Shown piece by piece: positions 1 through 8,049 of a stretch of 64,000 bases of DNA (position 1 is the first letter of the stretch; the number at the start of each line of letters is the position of its first letter). Under the pieces are notes generated by a model that was not told the DNA's origin, searched no databases, and worked only from the letters and a program-made list of their open reading frames with translations. The DNA is from Pseudomonadota bacterium (GTDB lineage Bacteria; Desulfobacterota; Desulfovibrionia; Desulfovibrionales; Desulfovibrionaceae). The stretch lies in assembly GCA_023435825.1 (NCBI GenBank), contig JAEZMB010000261.1, positions 1-64,000 of the forward strand, given 5' to 3'. The position numbers and the translations under genes are program-made.

Positions 1-155
1 TTTTTATGGTAGTATACATTTTTAAATAGAAGAATGCCTCCGGCGGCCGGGGGGATGATCCCCCCGGACCCACGCGACGGGAAAAGCGAGGGGGGCGGCC
101 GGCGACAAATGTTGCGAGTTCCTCGTCTTTTCTGAGGGACGCGGCACAAGACCCC
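1..155 (-). repeat. Degraded copy of the intergenic 95-bp element
   Basis: Read on the minus strand, positions 155 to 107 give CTTGTGCCGCGTCC, then AGAAAAGACG and ACATTTGTCG, which matches the head of the element found at 3844, 22605 and 30892. An A/T-rich tail (TTTAAAAATGTATAC, positions 29-11) follows after an insertion of GC-rich sequence. The palindrome is imperfect here. No gene is seen in this stretch. Confidence 0.35.
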
Positions 156-184
156 AGTCCTTGAAACGAACCTCGGAGGACGCC

Positions 185-2161
185 TTGCGCATCAACCTTT
201 GCTGCGGGCCGAACCTGCTGCCCGGCTGGGTCAACGTGGACATCCAGGGCGCGGACGTGAACATCGACCTGGAACACGAGCTGTTGCCCTTTGCCGACGC
301 CAGCGCCTCGGTGGTCGTGTGCATCTCGGCCATCAACTACTTCACCCGGGAGCGGGGCAGGGAGCTTTTGGCCGACGTGTTGCGCGTGCTGCGGCCCGGC
401 GGGCTGCTGCGCCTGGGGGTGCAGGATCTCAAACTCCTGGCCCGCCGCTATCTGGACGGCGACATGGACTTTTGGGGCGAGGCCCAAAAAAGCGGCGCGG
501 ACCGCTTTGCCGGCTCCACCCTGGCCGACAAGTTCAACGGCTTTTTCTACGGCTTCCCCAGCTACGGCAAGCCGTGCCGCTGGGTGTACGACGCCCAGTC
601 GCTCACGCTGCTTTTGACGGAAGCCGGGTTTTCTTCCATCGCGCCCAAGGCCTACCGGGAAAGCGAGATTCCGGAGATCGAGCGCATCGACAACCGGCCC
701 GAACAGATGTTTTTCCTGGAGGCCCGGCGCGGGGCCGACACCGCCGACAGCCTCATGGACGATGCCGAAGCCCTGTTTGCCAAGGGTCGGGAAGAGCAGG
801 GCTGGCAACGCGTGCTGGCCGCCCTGGACAAGGACCCGGGCCATGGCCGGGCCCTGGACAAGGCCGTGGCCGTGTGCCTGGCCCGCCAGCTGCCCGGGCA
901 GGCCCGCAAGGCCCTGGCCGCCTCGGGGCGCGCCGATCTGGCCCGGCTGTCGATGGTCGTGGACAAGGTGGAAAAGCTGTTGTCCGGGACCAAGCCCCAG
1001 GCCCGGCCCGAGCCGCCGGCCCAGGAGTCCTGGCTAGGCGCGCCCCAGGCCGACCGGGCGCATCTGGACGCCGCCATGGCCTGGCTGGCCCGGGCCAGGG
1101 CGGCAAGCCTCGATCGGGGCGTGCCGGCCCTGTACGATCTGGCCAAACGCCAGTTCGAGGTCTCCTACCCGGAAACCACCGGCTACATCATCTCCACCTA
1201 TCTGACCTACGCCCGCCTGACCGGCGACGACGCCTGGCGCGAGGCGGCCATGGCCATGGGCGACTGGGAGGCGGATATCCAGTTTCCCCAGGGCGGGGCC
1301 GGCGAACCCCTGGGCGTGGCCCACCCGGTCCGGCCGCGCGTGTTCAACACCGGCCAGGTCGTCCTGGGCTGGGTGGCGCTGTGGCGCGAAACCGGCCAGA
1401 CCCGCTACCTGGAGGCCGCCGTGCGGGCCGGGGATTTCCTGCTGGCCAACCTCGATCCCGACGGCGCTTGGCGACGCCACGTCTACCAGGGGCCGCGCGC
1501 CTACAAGTCCCGGGTTTCCTGGGCCTTGCTGGAGCTGTTCGCAGCCACGGACGAGGAGCGGTTTCGGGAAGGGGCGCAGCGTTCCCTGGGCTGGATTCTG
1601 CGCCGGGCCCACGCCGACGGCTGGTTTTCGGCCACCAGCCTGACCGACCCCGACCGCCCCTGGACCCATCTCATCGGCTATGTGCTGGTCGGGCTTGGAG
1701 AATGCCAGCGTTTCGCCGGGCTGGCCCTGGACGACAAGGCCCTGGCCACGACGCTCCTTCGCGCAGGGCGGCGGCTGTGCCGCCATGTCGAGGCCATGGC
1801 CCGGGACGGGCGGCTGGCCCGGCTGCGCGGCCTGCCCGGCACGTTTGGCCCGGGCTGGACCACCGACGACGCCTGGAACTGCGTCACCGGCACGGCGCAA
1901 ATCGCCCTGTTCCTGCGGCGTCAGGCCCGGCTGGGGCTTGGCGAGGCCGGCGAGGGTGCCGCTAACGCCCTGATCGAAGCCTGCAAGACGGCGCAGTTTT
2001 GCGGGACGGATGATCCCGACATCCGGGGCGGCCTGCCGGGCAGCATCCCGTTTGCCGGCCAATACTGCGGCTTCATGATCCCCAACTGGGGCGTCAAGTT
2101 TTTCGCCGATTGCCTGCTGGACCGCCTGGGCGTCGTGTATCCGACGGATTGCCTTGGCTAG
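185..2161 (+). CDS. SAM methyltransferase fused to an alpha/alpha-toroid domain
   Basis: A class I SAM-dependent methyltransferase domain occupies roughly residues 1-190; the glycine-rich SAM motif CCGPNLLPGWVNVD lies close to the N-terminus and is followed by LRPGG. After a linker, residues about 285-640 are rich in paired helices with conserved Trp, Tyr and Gly (TTGYIISTYL, RVSWALLEL, WNCVTGTAQ), as in six-hairpin glycosidase or glucuronyl-epimerase-like toroids. The TTG at 185 has GGAGGA at 175-180, so it is preferred to an in-frame TTG at 161 without a site. The pairing suggests modification of a glycan chain. The substrate is unknown and the toroid may be non-catalytic. It is the first gene of the window and precedes a toxin-antitoxin pair. 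Confidence 0.75.
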   Translation: MRINLCCGPNLLPGWVNVDIQGADVNIDLEHELLPFADASASVVVCISAINYFTRERGRELLADVLRVLRPGGLLRLGVQDLKLLARRYLDGDMDFWGEAQKSGADRFAGSTLADKFNGFFYGFPSYGKPCRWVYDAQSLTLLLTEAGFSSIAPKAYRESEIPEIERIDNRPEQMFFLEARRGADTADSLMDDAEALFAKGREEQGWQRVLAALDKDPGHGRALDKAVAVCLARQLPGQARKALAASGRADLARLSMVVDKVEKLLSGTKPQARPEPPAQESWLGAPQADRAHLDAAMAWLARARAASLDRGVPALYDLAKRQFEVSYPETTGYIISTYLTYARLTGDDAWREAAMAMGDWEADIQFPQGGAGEPLGVAHPVRPRVFNTGQVVLGWVALWRETGQTRYLEAAVRAGDFLLANLDPDGAWRRHVYQGPRAYKSRVSWALLELFAATDEERFREGAQRSLGWILRRAHADGWFSATSLTDPDRPWTHLIGYVLVGLGECQRFAGLALDDKALATTLLRAGRRLCRHVEAMARDGRLARLRGLPGTFGPGWTTDDAWNCVTGTAQIALFLRRQARLGLGEAGEGAANALIEACKTAQFCGTDDPDIRGGLPGSIPFAGQYCGFMIPNWGVKFFADCLLDRLGVVYPTDCLG

Positions 2162-2235
2162 GCCGGGCTGGCGTTGGCCCTGGCCGAGGCGAACCTGCGA
2201 CCCTTTGAGGGAAAAGGCCGTTGCCAAGCCTCGCC

Positions 2236-2264
2236 TTGACGAGGTAGTCATCGGTAGTTAACGA
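2236..2264 (+). promoter_or_regulatory. Promoter and likely operator of the toxin-antitoxin pair
   Basis: TTGACG at 2236-2241 and TAACGA at 2259-2264 are 17 bp apart. The spacer carries GGTAGT twice (2243-2248 and 2253-2258), 10 bp apart. Half sites on one DNA face are what ribbon-helix-helix antitoxins usually bind. Autoregulation is inferred. Confidence 0.5.
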
Positions 2265-2285
2265 TTCTGCCAAGGAGGGTTCGCC

Positions 2286-2579
2286 ATGCAGACGCAAACG
2301 CGGGCAACGCCGACAAGCATCAAACTTCCCGCGCAGTTGCGGGAGCGGCTGCAGCATCTTGCCCAGGTGCGGCAACGCACGCCCCATGCGCTCATGATCC
2401 AGGCCCTGGAAACCTATGTGGCCAGGGAGGAGCAGCGGGAATCCTTGCGCCAGGAAGCCCTGGCCGCCCATGACGAATTCCTGCTCACGGGCCTGCATGT
2501 GACCGCCCAGGAGGCGGACGCCTGGCTGGCGGAATTGGAAGCGGGCAACGATGTGGAGCCGCCCAAGTGCCATGTGTAA
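2286..2579 (+). CDS. Ribbon-helix-helix antitoxin
   Basis: A 97-residue protein with an N-terminal TPTSIKLPAQLRERL strand-helix segment and a following helix (TPHALMIQALETYV), the pattern of CopG/RHH DNA-binding antitoxins. The C-terminal half is acidic and helical, as expected of a toxin-wrapping tail. AAGGAGGG lies upstream of the ATG. It overlaps the next gene by 13 bp, so the two are translationally coupled. It should neutralise the ParE-like partner and repress the promoter at 2236. Confidence 0.8.
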   Translation: MQTQTRATPTSIKLPAQLRERLQHLAQVRQRTPHALMIQALETYVAREEQRESLRQEALAAHDEFLLTGLHVTAQEADAWLAELEAGNDVEPPKCHV

Positions 2580-2863
2580 CGGTGGTGTGGTCGCCTGGCG
2601 CGCTTCTGGGCGTGCAGCGGGCCTACCGTTTCCTGGCGGCCAAGGACGCGGACGCGGCCAGGGCCGCCGTGGGAGCCATCCGGAAGCAGGCGGCCATTTT
2701 GACCAGGTATCCGGCCGCCGGCCGGCCGGCTGACGATTTGGAGCCGGAACACCGGGAACTGCTTATCCCGTTCGGCGTTTCCGGGTATGTGCTGGTCTAC
2801 GAGGTGCGCGCCGAGACCATCGTGGTGCTGGCCGTGCGCCACCAGCGAGAAGCCGGGTACTGA
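2567..2863 (+). CDS. RelE/ParE-family toxin
   Basis: A 98-residue protein of the size and pattern of the ParE/RelE superfamily: an N-terminal helix pair (YRFLAAKDADAARAAVGAIRKQAAIL), the conserved PAAGRP segment, RELLIPFGVSGYVLVYEV and the terminal VLAVRHQRE. ParE members poison gyrase and RelE members cleave mRNA; the PAAGRP and LAVRHQRE features lean towards ParE. The GTG start at 2567 is inside the antitoxin gene, with GGAG at 2555. Being paired with an RHH antitoxin, it likely stabilises the replicon or island. Confidence 0.75.
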   Translation: MPCVTVVWSPGALLGVQRAYRFLAAKDADAARAAVGAIRKQAAILTRYPAAGRPADDLEPEHRELLIPFGVSGYVLVYEVRAETIVVLAVRHQREAGY

Positions 2864-2922
2864 CCGGGGCCAAGGGGCCGCCGTTTCCTTCCAAAACAGG
2901 GCATCGCAACAAGCAGGACGCC

Positions 2923-3786
2923 ATGGATACGCCGCCAAAAACCGTCATTTTCGAGACCGTGCTCGGCTGCAACCTCCGCTGCCCGGAATGCGCCGTGGGC
3001 GGCAAGATCGTCAAGCGCAAGTACGGCCAGATGTCGCTTGCGCAGTATCATGTCCTTATCGAGAAAGTCCGCCCCTATGTGGAGTATCTGTATCTGCACC
3101 TGTGGGGCGAGCCGATGCTCAACAAGGACATTTTCCAGATGCTGCGCCACGCCTCGGCCTTCACCAAGACCAACATCAGCACCAACGCCAATTTGCTGGA
3201 CGCCCGCATGGCCCGGGATCTCATTGAAAGCGGCGTGTCCGACATCATCGTCTCCATCGACGGCATCACCCAGGACACCTACGCCATCTACCGGCGGCGC
3301 GGCCAGGTCGGGGCCGCCCTGCGCGGGCTGGCCTATCTGGTCAACGCCAACCGCCGCCACGGCAACCGGGTCAACATCAATCCCCAGTTCATCGTCTTTG
3401 AACACAATGTCCACGAGATGGAGGCCTTCGGCAAGCTGTGCAGGGAGTTGGGCCTGTCCCCGGTGTTCAAGGCCCCGTATCTGCGCCCGGATTCCCAGCT
3501 GCGGGCCACGGGCTTGCCCCAGTACACCCGCCGGGTCGAGCCGGACCCCGAGGCGCGGCGTCAGGCCATGCGCCAGTGCCCCAACGCCCGCGACGTGCTC
3601 ACCGTGCTGCTGGACGGCCAGGTGGTGGCCTGCTGCTACGACCACAACGGCCTGACGAACTTCGGCAATCTCTATACCCAAAGCCTTGAGGAAATCTGGG
3701 AATCCCCCGGCTACAAGGCCTTCCGCCAGGGCGTGCGCGACGGCTCGCCCGGCCCGTTCTGCCAGGACCAGTGCCTGCTGTACTGA
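2923..3786 (+). CDS. Radical SAM/SPASM protein
   Basis: A 287-residue radical SAM enzyme. The CxxxCxxC cluster ligands appear as CNLRCPEC near residues 16-23, and a C-terminal SPASM-type region carries further cysteines (CPNARD, VVACCYD, CQDQC). Members of this group act on peptides or sugars or on tailoring steps of glycans. It lies alone between the toxin-antitoxin pair and a terminator-like hairpin, so context gives no substrate. The product is close to the minimum length for a radical SAM plus SPASM protein. Confidence 0.8.
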   Translation: MDTPPKTVIFETVLGCNLRCPECAVGGKIVKRKYGQMSLAQYHVLIEKVRPYVEYLYLHLWGEPMLNKDIFQMLRHASAFTKTNISTNANLLDARMARDLIESGVSDIIVSIDGITQDTYAIYRRRGQVGAALRGLAYLVNANRRHGNRVNINPQFIVFEHNVHEMEAFGKLCRELGLSPVFKAPYLRPDSQLRATGLPQYTRRVEPDPEARRQAMRQCPNARDVLTVLLDGQVVACCYDHNGLTNFGNLYTQSLEEIWESPGYKAFRQGVRDGSPGPFCQDQCLLY

Positions 3787-3806
3787 TTTTCCGCCGCATC
3801 CAGGCC

Positions 3807-3823
3807 GGGCGGCCGGGCCGCCC
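3807..3823 (+). terminator. GC-rich hairpin after the radical SAM gene
   Basis: GGGCGGC and GCCGCCC form a 7-bp stem with a CGG loop, 20 bp after the stop codon. It is followed by a mixed T-rich tract (GTTTTCCCTTTCC). It could end transcription of the upstream gene, though the T tract is imperfect. Confidence 0.45.
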
Positions 3824-3843
3824 TTGGCCGCGTTTTCCCTTTC

Positions 3844-3934
3844 CCTCGTGTCGCGTCCACGAAAACGCCTGAGGCATTTCGTTGGCAACAGCATAACACC
3901 ATGATCTTTCTATAAAAATACTATCGTATTTTTA
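3844..3934 (+). repeat. Intergenic 95-bp element, copy 1
   Basis: Begins CCTCGTGTCGCGTCCACG, continues with GAAAACGCC, GGCAACAGC and CACCATGATCTTTC, and ends in a perfect palindrome TAAAAATAC-TATC-GTATTTTTA (3913-3934). The same order of blocks recurs at 3945, 22605 (minus) and 30892. Confidence 0.7.
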
Positions 3935-3944
3935 GGGGACGTTG

Positions 3945-4044
3945 CCCTCGTGTCGCGTTCGGGAAACGCCATGCCCCTGCTTGGCGCGGCAATGACCCGC
4001 ACTCATGACTTTTATTCGCAAAAAAACTGACGTTTTTTTGCGAA
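3945..4044 (+). repeat. Intergenic 95-bp element, copy 2, ending in a perfect 13-bp stem
   Basis: Starts CCTCGTGTCGCGTTC, shares ACTCATGACTTTT with the other copies and ends in TTCGCAAAAAAAC-TGAC-GTTTTTTTGCGAA (4015-4044), a perfect 13-bp stem with a 4-base loop. The stem lies 8 bp beyond the stop codon of the minus-strand operon and is the probable terminator of that operon. It is in tandem with copy 1. Confidence 0.65.
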
Positions 4045-4051
4045 CGCCGCG

Positions 4052-5587
4052 CTAGGAGGCGACGCCCAGGAAAGCGTTGGCCAAGGCCAGCCAGTCGCTC
4101 CTGGCTTGGGGCGCGTTTTGGGCCTCCTGCTCGCCGATTTCCAGGCACCGTTGGGAAAGCCGGGCGGACACGGTATGCAGCTGGCTTTGGGCGGTGAGCG
4201 ACAGGGAGAGCTTGCCGAGATCGCTCATGCGCTGGGCGATGCGGGCCAACTCGTCGGGCTGCGGCCCCTTGAGGGCGCGCAGGGCGTGGAACGACAGGGT
4301 TTCGAGGATGCGGTTGAAGTTGCCCAGCACCTGCTGCAAGGCCAGGTCGTCCGTGGGCGACAGTTTCTGGCCCTTGCCGGCCAGGGTCACGAGAAAGGCG
4401 GCGATGTCCCTGGAGGGCAGGTAGTCGGCCGGATCGGTCAGATTGAAGAAATCCAGCAGCACCGCGTCCGCCCCGTCGGGCCGGGGACAGTGCGTGCCCG
4501 GGGTTTCCAGCAGCGCGTCGACCACCGCCCCCAGGCCGTCGATGGTGACGGCATGGGTGGACGGCCAGCCCTTGGGATCGCGTCCCTGGCGGAAATAGCC
4601 CTCGTACGCGCCATGCAGGAGCGGGCAGAAGACGAAGATCGAGGCCCGGTTGAGCAGATAGCTCTCGGCCACGACGGTGGAGCCGTAGTGGACAAGGGCC
4701 TTGGAACGGCCAAGCAGCTGGCAGACCGTGGCGTCGATGTCCGAGACCAGGGCCACGTTGGGCAAGGCGGCCAGCCCGTCGTAGTGGTTCGCGCCCCGGG
4801 CTTTCTTGAGGGCGATCTCGATGGGATGGGTCTTGATGACGCACTGGATGTCCGGCCGGCGCTCGGCCAGGGCGCGGATGGCCTGGATCCATTGGTCGCG
4901 CCGCAGCTTTTCCCGCTCCACCCGCACAAGCACGGTCCCCAGTTCCTTGGTGTAGTCGCTTTGGGTGTCGAAGAGGTCGGCGGCGTTGACGCAATCCTCC
5001 GGCGTGTAATCGGCCGTGTGGAAGCCGGTGACGAAGAGCAGGCGCTTGTCGTCGGGATACTTGTCCAATGCCTCCTGGATGGACGGCGACAGCCTGTCCT
5101 GTTCCCGCGCCAGGAGGTCCCGGGACGCGTAGACCTCGTAGAGGGGATAGCCGAAGGTCAGGTTGCGCTCGGGGCCGGCGATCTTGCCTTCCTCCAGGAA
5201 CAGGCCGCCGATATGGCGGGCGTCATGGGGTCCCCAGTAGAGGGAGTAGTCGACCAGCTCGGAGGCATATTTGTCGTAGCCCACGAACTGCTTGAGGTAG
5301 TCGTGGCTGGTGTCGTAGCCCGTGCCCCCTTCGGTCTCCAGGGTGACCACGGTCGTGCCGCAGGCCGCCTTGAGGATGGTCGGCAGCCGGGACGTGCCCG
5401 TGGAGGTCAGGGGGAAAAGCAGCATGACCTGGGGGTTGAAGGCCAGGACCTCCTGCAGCATCCCCGGCTTGGAATAGTGGACGATCCGTATCACGGCGGC
5501 CGGGTCGAAGGTTTTGGCCCAGTGCGCGATCTTGCGCATGATGCGCCCTTCGCGCTCCCTCTTGTTCATGACCAGCAGCAGGTTCAT
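4052..5587 (-). CDS. Surface carbohydrate biosynthesis protein, GT-B-like
   Basis: A 511-residue cytosolic protein resembling capsule/surface-carbohydrate biosynthesis proteins of GT-B architecture. The second half has the typical nucleotide-sugar-side segments (VIKTHPIEIA and LVHYGSTVVAESYLLN), with a conserved glycine-serine-threonine turn before a helix. The last 130 residues are helical. The ATG at 5587 has AAGGAGGGA upstream and overlaps the preceding stop codon (ATGA). It is the last gene of the legionaminic operon, which suggests it transfers the finished sugar, possibly to flagellin or LPS. Family membership is moderately sure; acceptor and donor are inferred. Confidence 0.6.
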   Translation of the reverse strand: MNLLLVMNKREREGRIMRKIAHWAKTFDPAAVIRIVHYSKPGMLQEVLAFNPQVMLLFPLTSTGTSRLPTILKAACGTTVVTLETEGGTGYDTSHDYLKQFVGYDKYASELVDYSLYWGPHDARHIGGLFLEEGKIAGPERNLTFGYPLYEVYASRDLLAREQDRLSPSIQEALDKYPDDKRLLFVTGFHTADYTPEDCVNAADLFDTQSDYTKELGTVLVRVEREKLRRDQWIQAIRALAERRPDIQCVIKTHPIEIALKKARGANHYDGLAALPNVALVSDIDATVCQLLGRSKALVHYGSTVVAESYLLNRASIFVFCPLLHGAYEGYFRQGRDPKGWPSTHAVTIDGLGAVVDALLETPGTHCPRPDGADAVLLDFFNLTDPADYLPSRDIAAFLVTLAGKGQKLSPTDDLALQQVLGNFNRILETLSFHALRALKGPQPDELARIAQRMSDLGKLSLSLTAQSQLHTVSARLSQRCLEIGEQEAQNAPQARSDWLALANAFLGVAS

Positions 5588-6237
5588 GGGCGTCCCTCCT
5601 TTCCGTCCTTGGCCGGCCGCGCCGGGTTGCCGTGGACCGTGGCCCCGGCCGGCACGTCGCGAAGGACGACCGCTCCGGCCCCGACCACGGCTCCGGCCCC
5701 GATAATGATGTTCTGCCGGACCACGGCCCCGGCCCCGACAAAGGCCCCGGCCCCGAGCCGCACGCCGCCGCACAGGACGGCTCCGGGCGCGAGGTGGCTG
5801 TAGGCGTCCAGCCGGCAGTCGTGTTCCGCCACGGCCCGGGTGTTGACCAGGCAGTGTTCCTCCAGGCGGCAGCGCGGCTGGATCACGGCCCCGGCCATGA
5901 CCTGGACGCCCGGGCCGGGCACGACGTCCCCGGCGATGACGGCCGAGGGGTGGACCACCCGGGCGGCCGCGAAACCCAGGGACGCGGCCAGCTCGCCCAG
6001 GCGTCGGCGCGCGCCGTTATCCCCGGTGGAGCCTACGGCGATGACCACGTCGTAGTCCTGGGGAGACACCTGGCGCAGATAGTCGTCGTCGCCCAGGACC
6101 GACGCGCCGAGCAGGAACGTCCCCCAGGCGGCCCGGTCCGGCGTCAGGACGCCGGCCACCGCCACGCCGTCGCGGCGCAGGGCTTCCAGCAACACCACGG
6201 CATGGCCGCCGCCGCCAAGGAGCAGAAGGGGTTTCAT
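5584..6237 (-). CDS. NeuD/PglD/LegH-type sugar O- or N-acetyltransferase
   Basis: A 217-residue protein with an N-terminal nucleotide-sugar-binding half (LLLLGGGGHAVVLLEAL) and a C-terminal left-handed beta helix of hexapeptide repeats. The family's catalytic histidine is visible in AEHDCRLDAYSHLAPGA. PglD and LegH acetylate the 4-amino group of UDP- or GDP-linked diamino sugars; NeuD members O-acetylate sialic acid. In this operon it best fits the acetyltransferase step between LegC and LegG. ATG 6237 overlaps the upstream stop, with AAGGTG 8 bp ahead. The hexapeptide repeats are also visible as a near-repetitive CCGGCCCCG pattern in the DNA. Confidence 0.75.
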   Translation of the reverse strand: MKPLLLLGGGGHAVVLLEALRRDGVAVAGVLTPDRAAWGTFLLGASVLGDDDYLRQVSPQDYDVVIAVGSTGDNGARRRLGELAASLGFAAARVVHPSAVIAGDVVPGPGVQVMAGAVIQPRCRLEEHCLVNTRAVAEHDCRLDAYSHLAPGAVLCGGVRLGAGAFVGAGAVVRQNIIIGAGAVVGAGAVVLRDVPAGATVHGNPARPAKDGKEGRP

Positions 6238-7328
6238 CGGACCGCGCACCTTGCCGTGATGGCGTCAAGGGTTTGCCGGGCGGCTCCACCGGGCCGGCCC
6301 AGACTCTGGCGGGCGGCCTGCCACAGGCCGTGCAGGGCTTCGGCGTCCAGGCCGGCGATCAGCCGAAACGCCTCTTGTTCGCTGTCGGCCATAAGCGCCA
6401 GTCCCGCCGTGGCCGGCGGCAGGGCGTCCAGGCCGGTGTAGGCCCGAAAATGCGCCACCACGTCGTGCTCCAGGCCCAGGTACAGGACCGCTCCCAGCGG
6501 GGCCGGCGAGACCCGCGACAGGTGCAGGGCGTCCAGGCCGCAGGAGGAAAAAGGCGTCAGGATCAGGTCGCAGGCGCACAGGGCGGCCTCCGCGGACAGC
6601 GCCGGCCCGTCCAGGACCGGCCGTCCGGCCGCCGCCAGGGCCGCCCGGACGGTCCGGGCTTGCTCCGGCGTTTCCCGGGGATGCGGGCGGTGCAGAAAAA
6701 CGGCCTCGGGCCAGGCCGCCGCCGTGTCCCGGGCGGCGGCGGCGGCGCTGGCCGGGTAGCCCGGCAGGCCGTCCAGGGGCTGGCCGAAAAAGCCGGCCAG
6801 CCGCTGCGCTCCCAGACCCAGGATCTCGCGGGCGGCCCGGCGCAGGGCCGGGGGGTCGAGCTCGGCGTAGGCGTCGTATTTCGGCCAGCCCGCCACGGCG
6901 CACGGGGACGGTGTCCGGGCCGCCGTCACCCTGGCGGCGCAGGCGTCGGGCACCAGAAACGTCTCCCCCCGGGGCCGATAGCCGGGGTTCACGTCGCCCC
7001 AGAAATCCTGGAACACAAAGCCCGGGACCCCTTCGGGCCGGGCCGCCAAGAGCGCCTCGTCCAGGCCCGGTTCCGGGCCGGAAACCCCCACGATGACGGC
7101 GTCGGGGCTAATCTCCCGCAGCCATGCCCCGGCCGCCTCCCGGGCCGCGTCCGGGCCGTCGTCCACGGCCAGGACCTCGGGAAACGCCTGCCGGAAGATC
7201 TCCAGGGCCGGCCGCTGGGCAGCCAGCCGGACCGTGTGGCCGTGCCCGGCCAGGGCGGCCACGGGGGCGAGGTTGCGGGCGGCGTTGACGTCCCGGGCGG
7301 CGAAAAGCAGGGTGAGCGGTCCTGGCAT
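6234..7328 (-). CDS. Putative GT-B-like glycosyltransferase or epimerase-like protein
   Basis: A 364-residue protein not confidently assigned. It opens with LLFAARDVNAARNLAP, like the N-terminal Rossmann half of GT-B enzymes, has a FVFQDFWGDVNPGYRP segment and, further on, FLHRPHPRETPE and DLILTPFSSCGLDALHL, which resemble the C-terminal donor-binding half of UDP-sugar transferases and hydrolysing epimerases. It sits between the second cytidylyltransferase and the acetyltransferase, with both junctions nearly abutting. A role as the nonulosonate transferase or as an epimerase is possible. The start ATG has only a weak ribosome site. Confidence 0.5.
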   Translation of the reverse strand: MPGPLTLLFAARDVNAARNLAPVAALAGHGHTVRLAAQRPALEIFRQAFPEVLAVDDGPDAAREAAGAWLREISPDAVIVGVSGPEPGLDEALLAARPEGVPGFVFQDFWGDVNPGYRPRGETFLVPDACAARVTAARTPSPCAVAGWPKYDAYAELDPPALRRAAREILGLGAQRLAGFFGQPLDGLPGYPASAAAAARDTAAAWPEAVFLHRPHPRETPEQARTVRAALAAAGRPVLDGPALSAEAALCACDLILTPFSSCGLDALHLSRVSPAPLGAVLYLGLEHDVVAHFRAYTGLDALPPATAGLALMADSEQEAFRLIAGLDAEALHGLWQAARQSLGRPGGAARQTLDAITARCAVR

Positions 7329-7335
7329 GGCGGCT

Positions 7336-8049
7336 CTAGGGCGCGTCGGCGTCGGGGTTTTGCAGCAGCATTTCGCCGATGAGAAAATCCAGCCGGGTGT
7401 CGATGTTGACCGAGCGGGTCCGGGGCATGATCCAGCCCAGGCAGCGCTCGTCGAAAAAGGTGCGGTTTTCCAGGAAATAGTCGGTGCGCACGGCAAAGAC
7501 CGCGCCGTTTATCTCGTAGACCTTGGGGAAGTCCTGGCTGCGGGCGTGCTGGAGATTGACCCCTTCCAGGGAGAGCACCGGGGCGATGCGGGCGTCGTCG
7601 TCCAGGCGAAACATCACGTAGGGGGATTTTTCCGGTTCGGTCAGGGAGACGCAGGCCGGCGCGCCGTGCGACAGGGCCAGCTCCAGACAGGCGTCGATGT
7701 CCGCGCCCAGGCGCAGGGGCGAGGTCGGCTGGAGCAGCACCAGCCAGTCGTAGCGCGCCTCCAGGGCCGTGACGGCATGGACGGCCACGTCCACCGACGA
7801 GGCATGGTCCCCGGCCAGCTCGGCCGGCCGGACAAAGGGAACCTCGCAGCCGGCCTGCCGAGCCACGTCCAGGATGGCCGCGTCGTCGGAGGAGATGATG
7901 AGCCGGTCGATGGCCTTGGAGGCCCGGGCCGCTTCCACGGTCCAGGCCAGCAGCGGCTTGCCGCCAAAGGGCAGGATGTTTTTCCCGGGCAGCCGCTTGG
8001 AGCCGCCCCTGGCCGTGATGACGGCCAACACGCTTTGTCCCTGGATCAT
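7336..8049 (-). CDS. CMP-acylneuraminate-type cytidylyltransferase (second copy)
   Basis: A 237-residue NeuA-family enzyme that couples CTP to a nonulosonic acid. The signature VITARGGSKRLPGKN is at the N-terminus and QPTSPLR in the middle. Downstream motifs INGAVF and the NIDTRLDF end are typical. It is about 30-40% like the copy at 20816 by eye, so the operon holds two CMP-sugar synthetases. ATG 8049 overlaps the previous stop (ATGA), with GGAG upstream. It may activate a different keto sugar from the product of the first copy. Confidence 0.85.
   Translation of the reverse strand: MIQGQSVLAVITARGGSKRLPGKNILPFGGKPLLAWTVEAARASKAIDRLIISSDDAAILDVARQAGCEVPFVRPAELAGDHASSVDVAVHAVTALEARYDWLVLLQPTSPLRLGADIDACLELALSHGAPACVSLTEPEKSPYVMFRLDDDARIAPVLSLEGVNLQHARSQDFPKVYEINGAVFAVRTDYFLENRTFFDERCLGWIMPRTRSVNIDTRLDFLIGEMLLQNPDADAP

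Noticed and set aside
3870..3900. Similarity of the 95-bp element to integron attC sites
   Set aside because: GTTGGCAAC-like motifs were noticed, but paired RYYYAAC/GTTRRRY ends are not consistently present and no integrase gene is visible.
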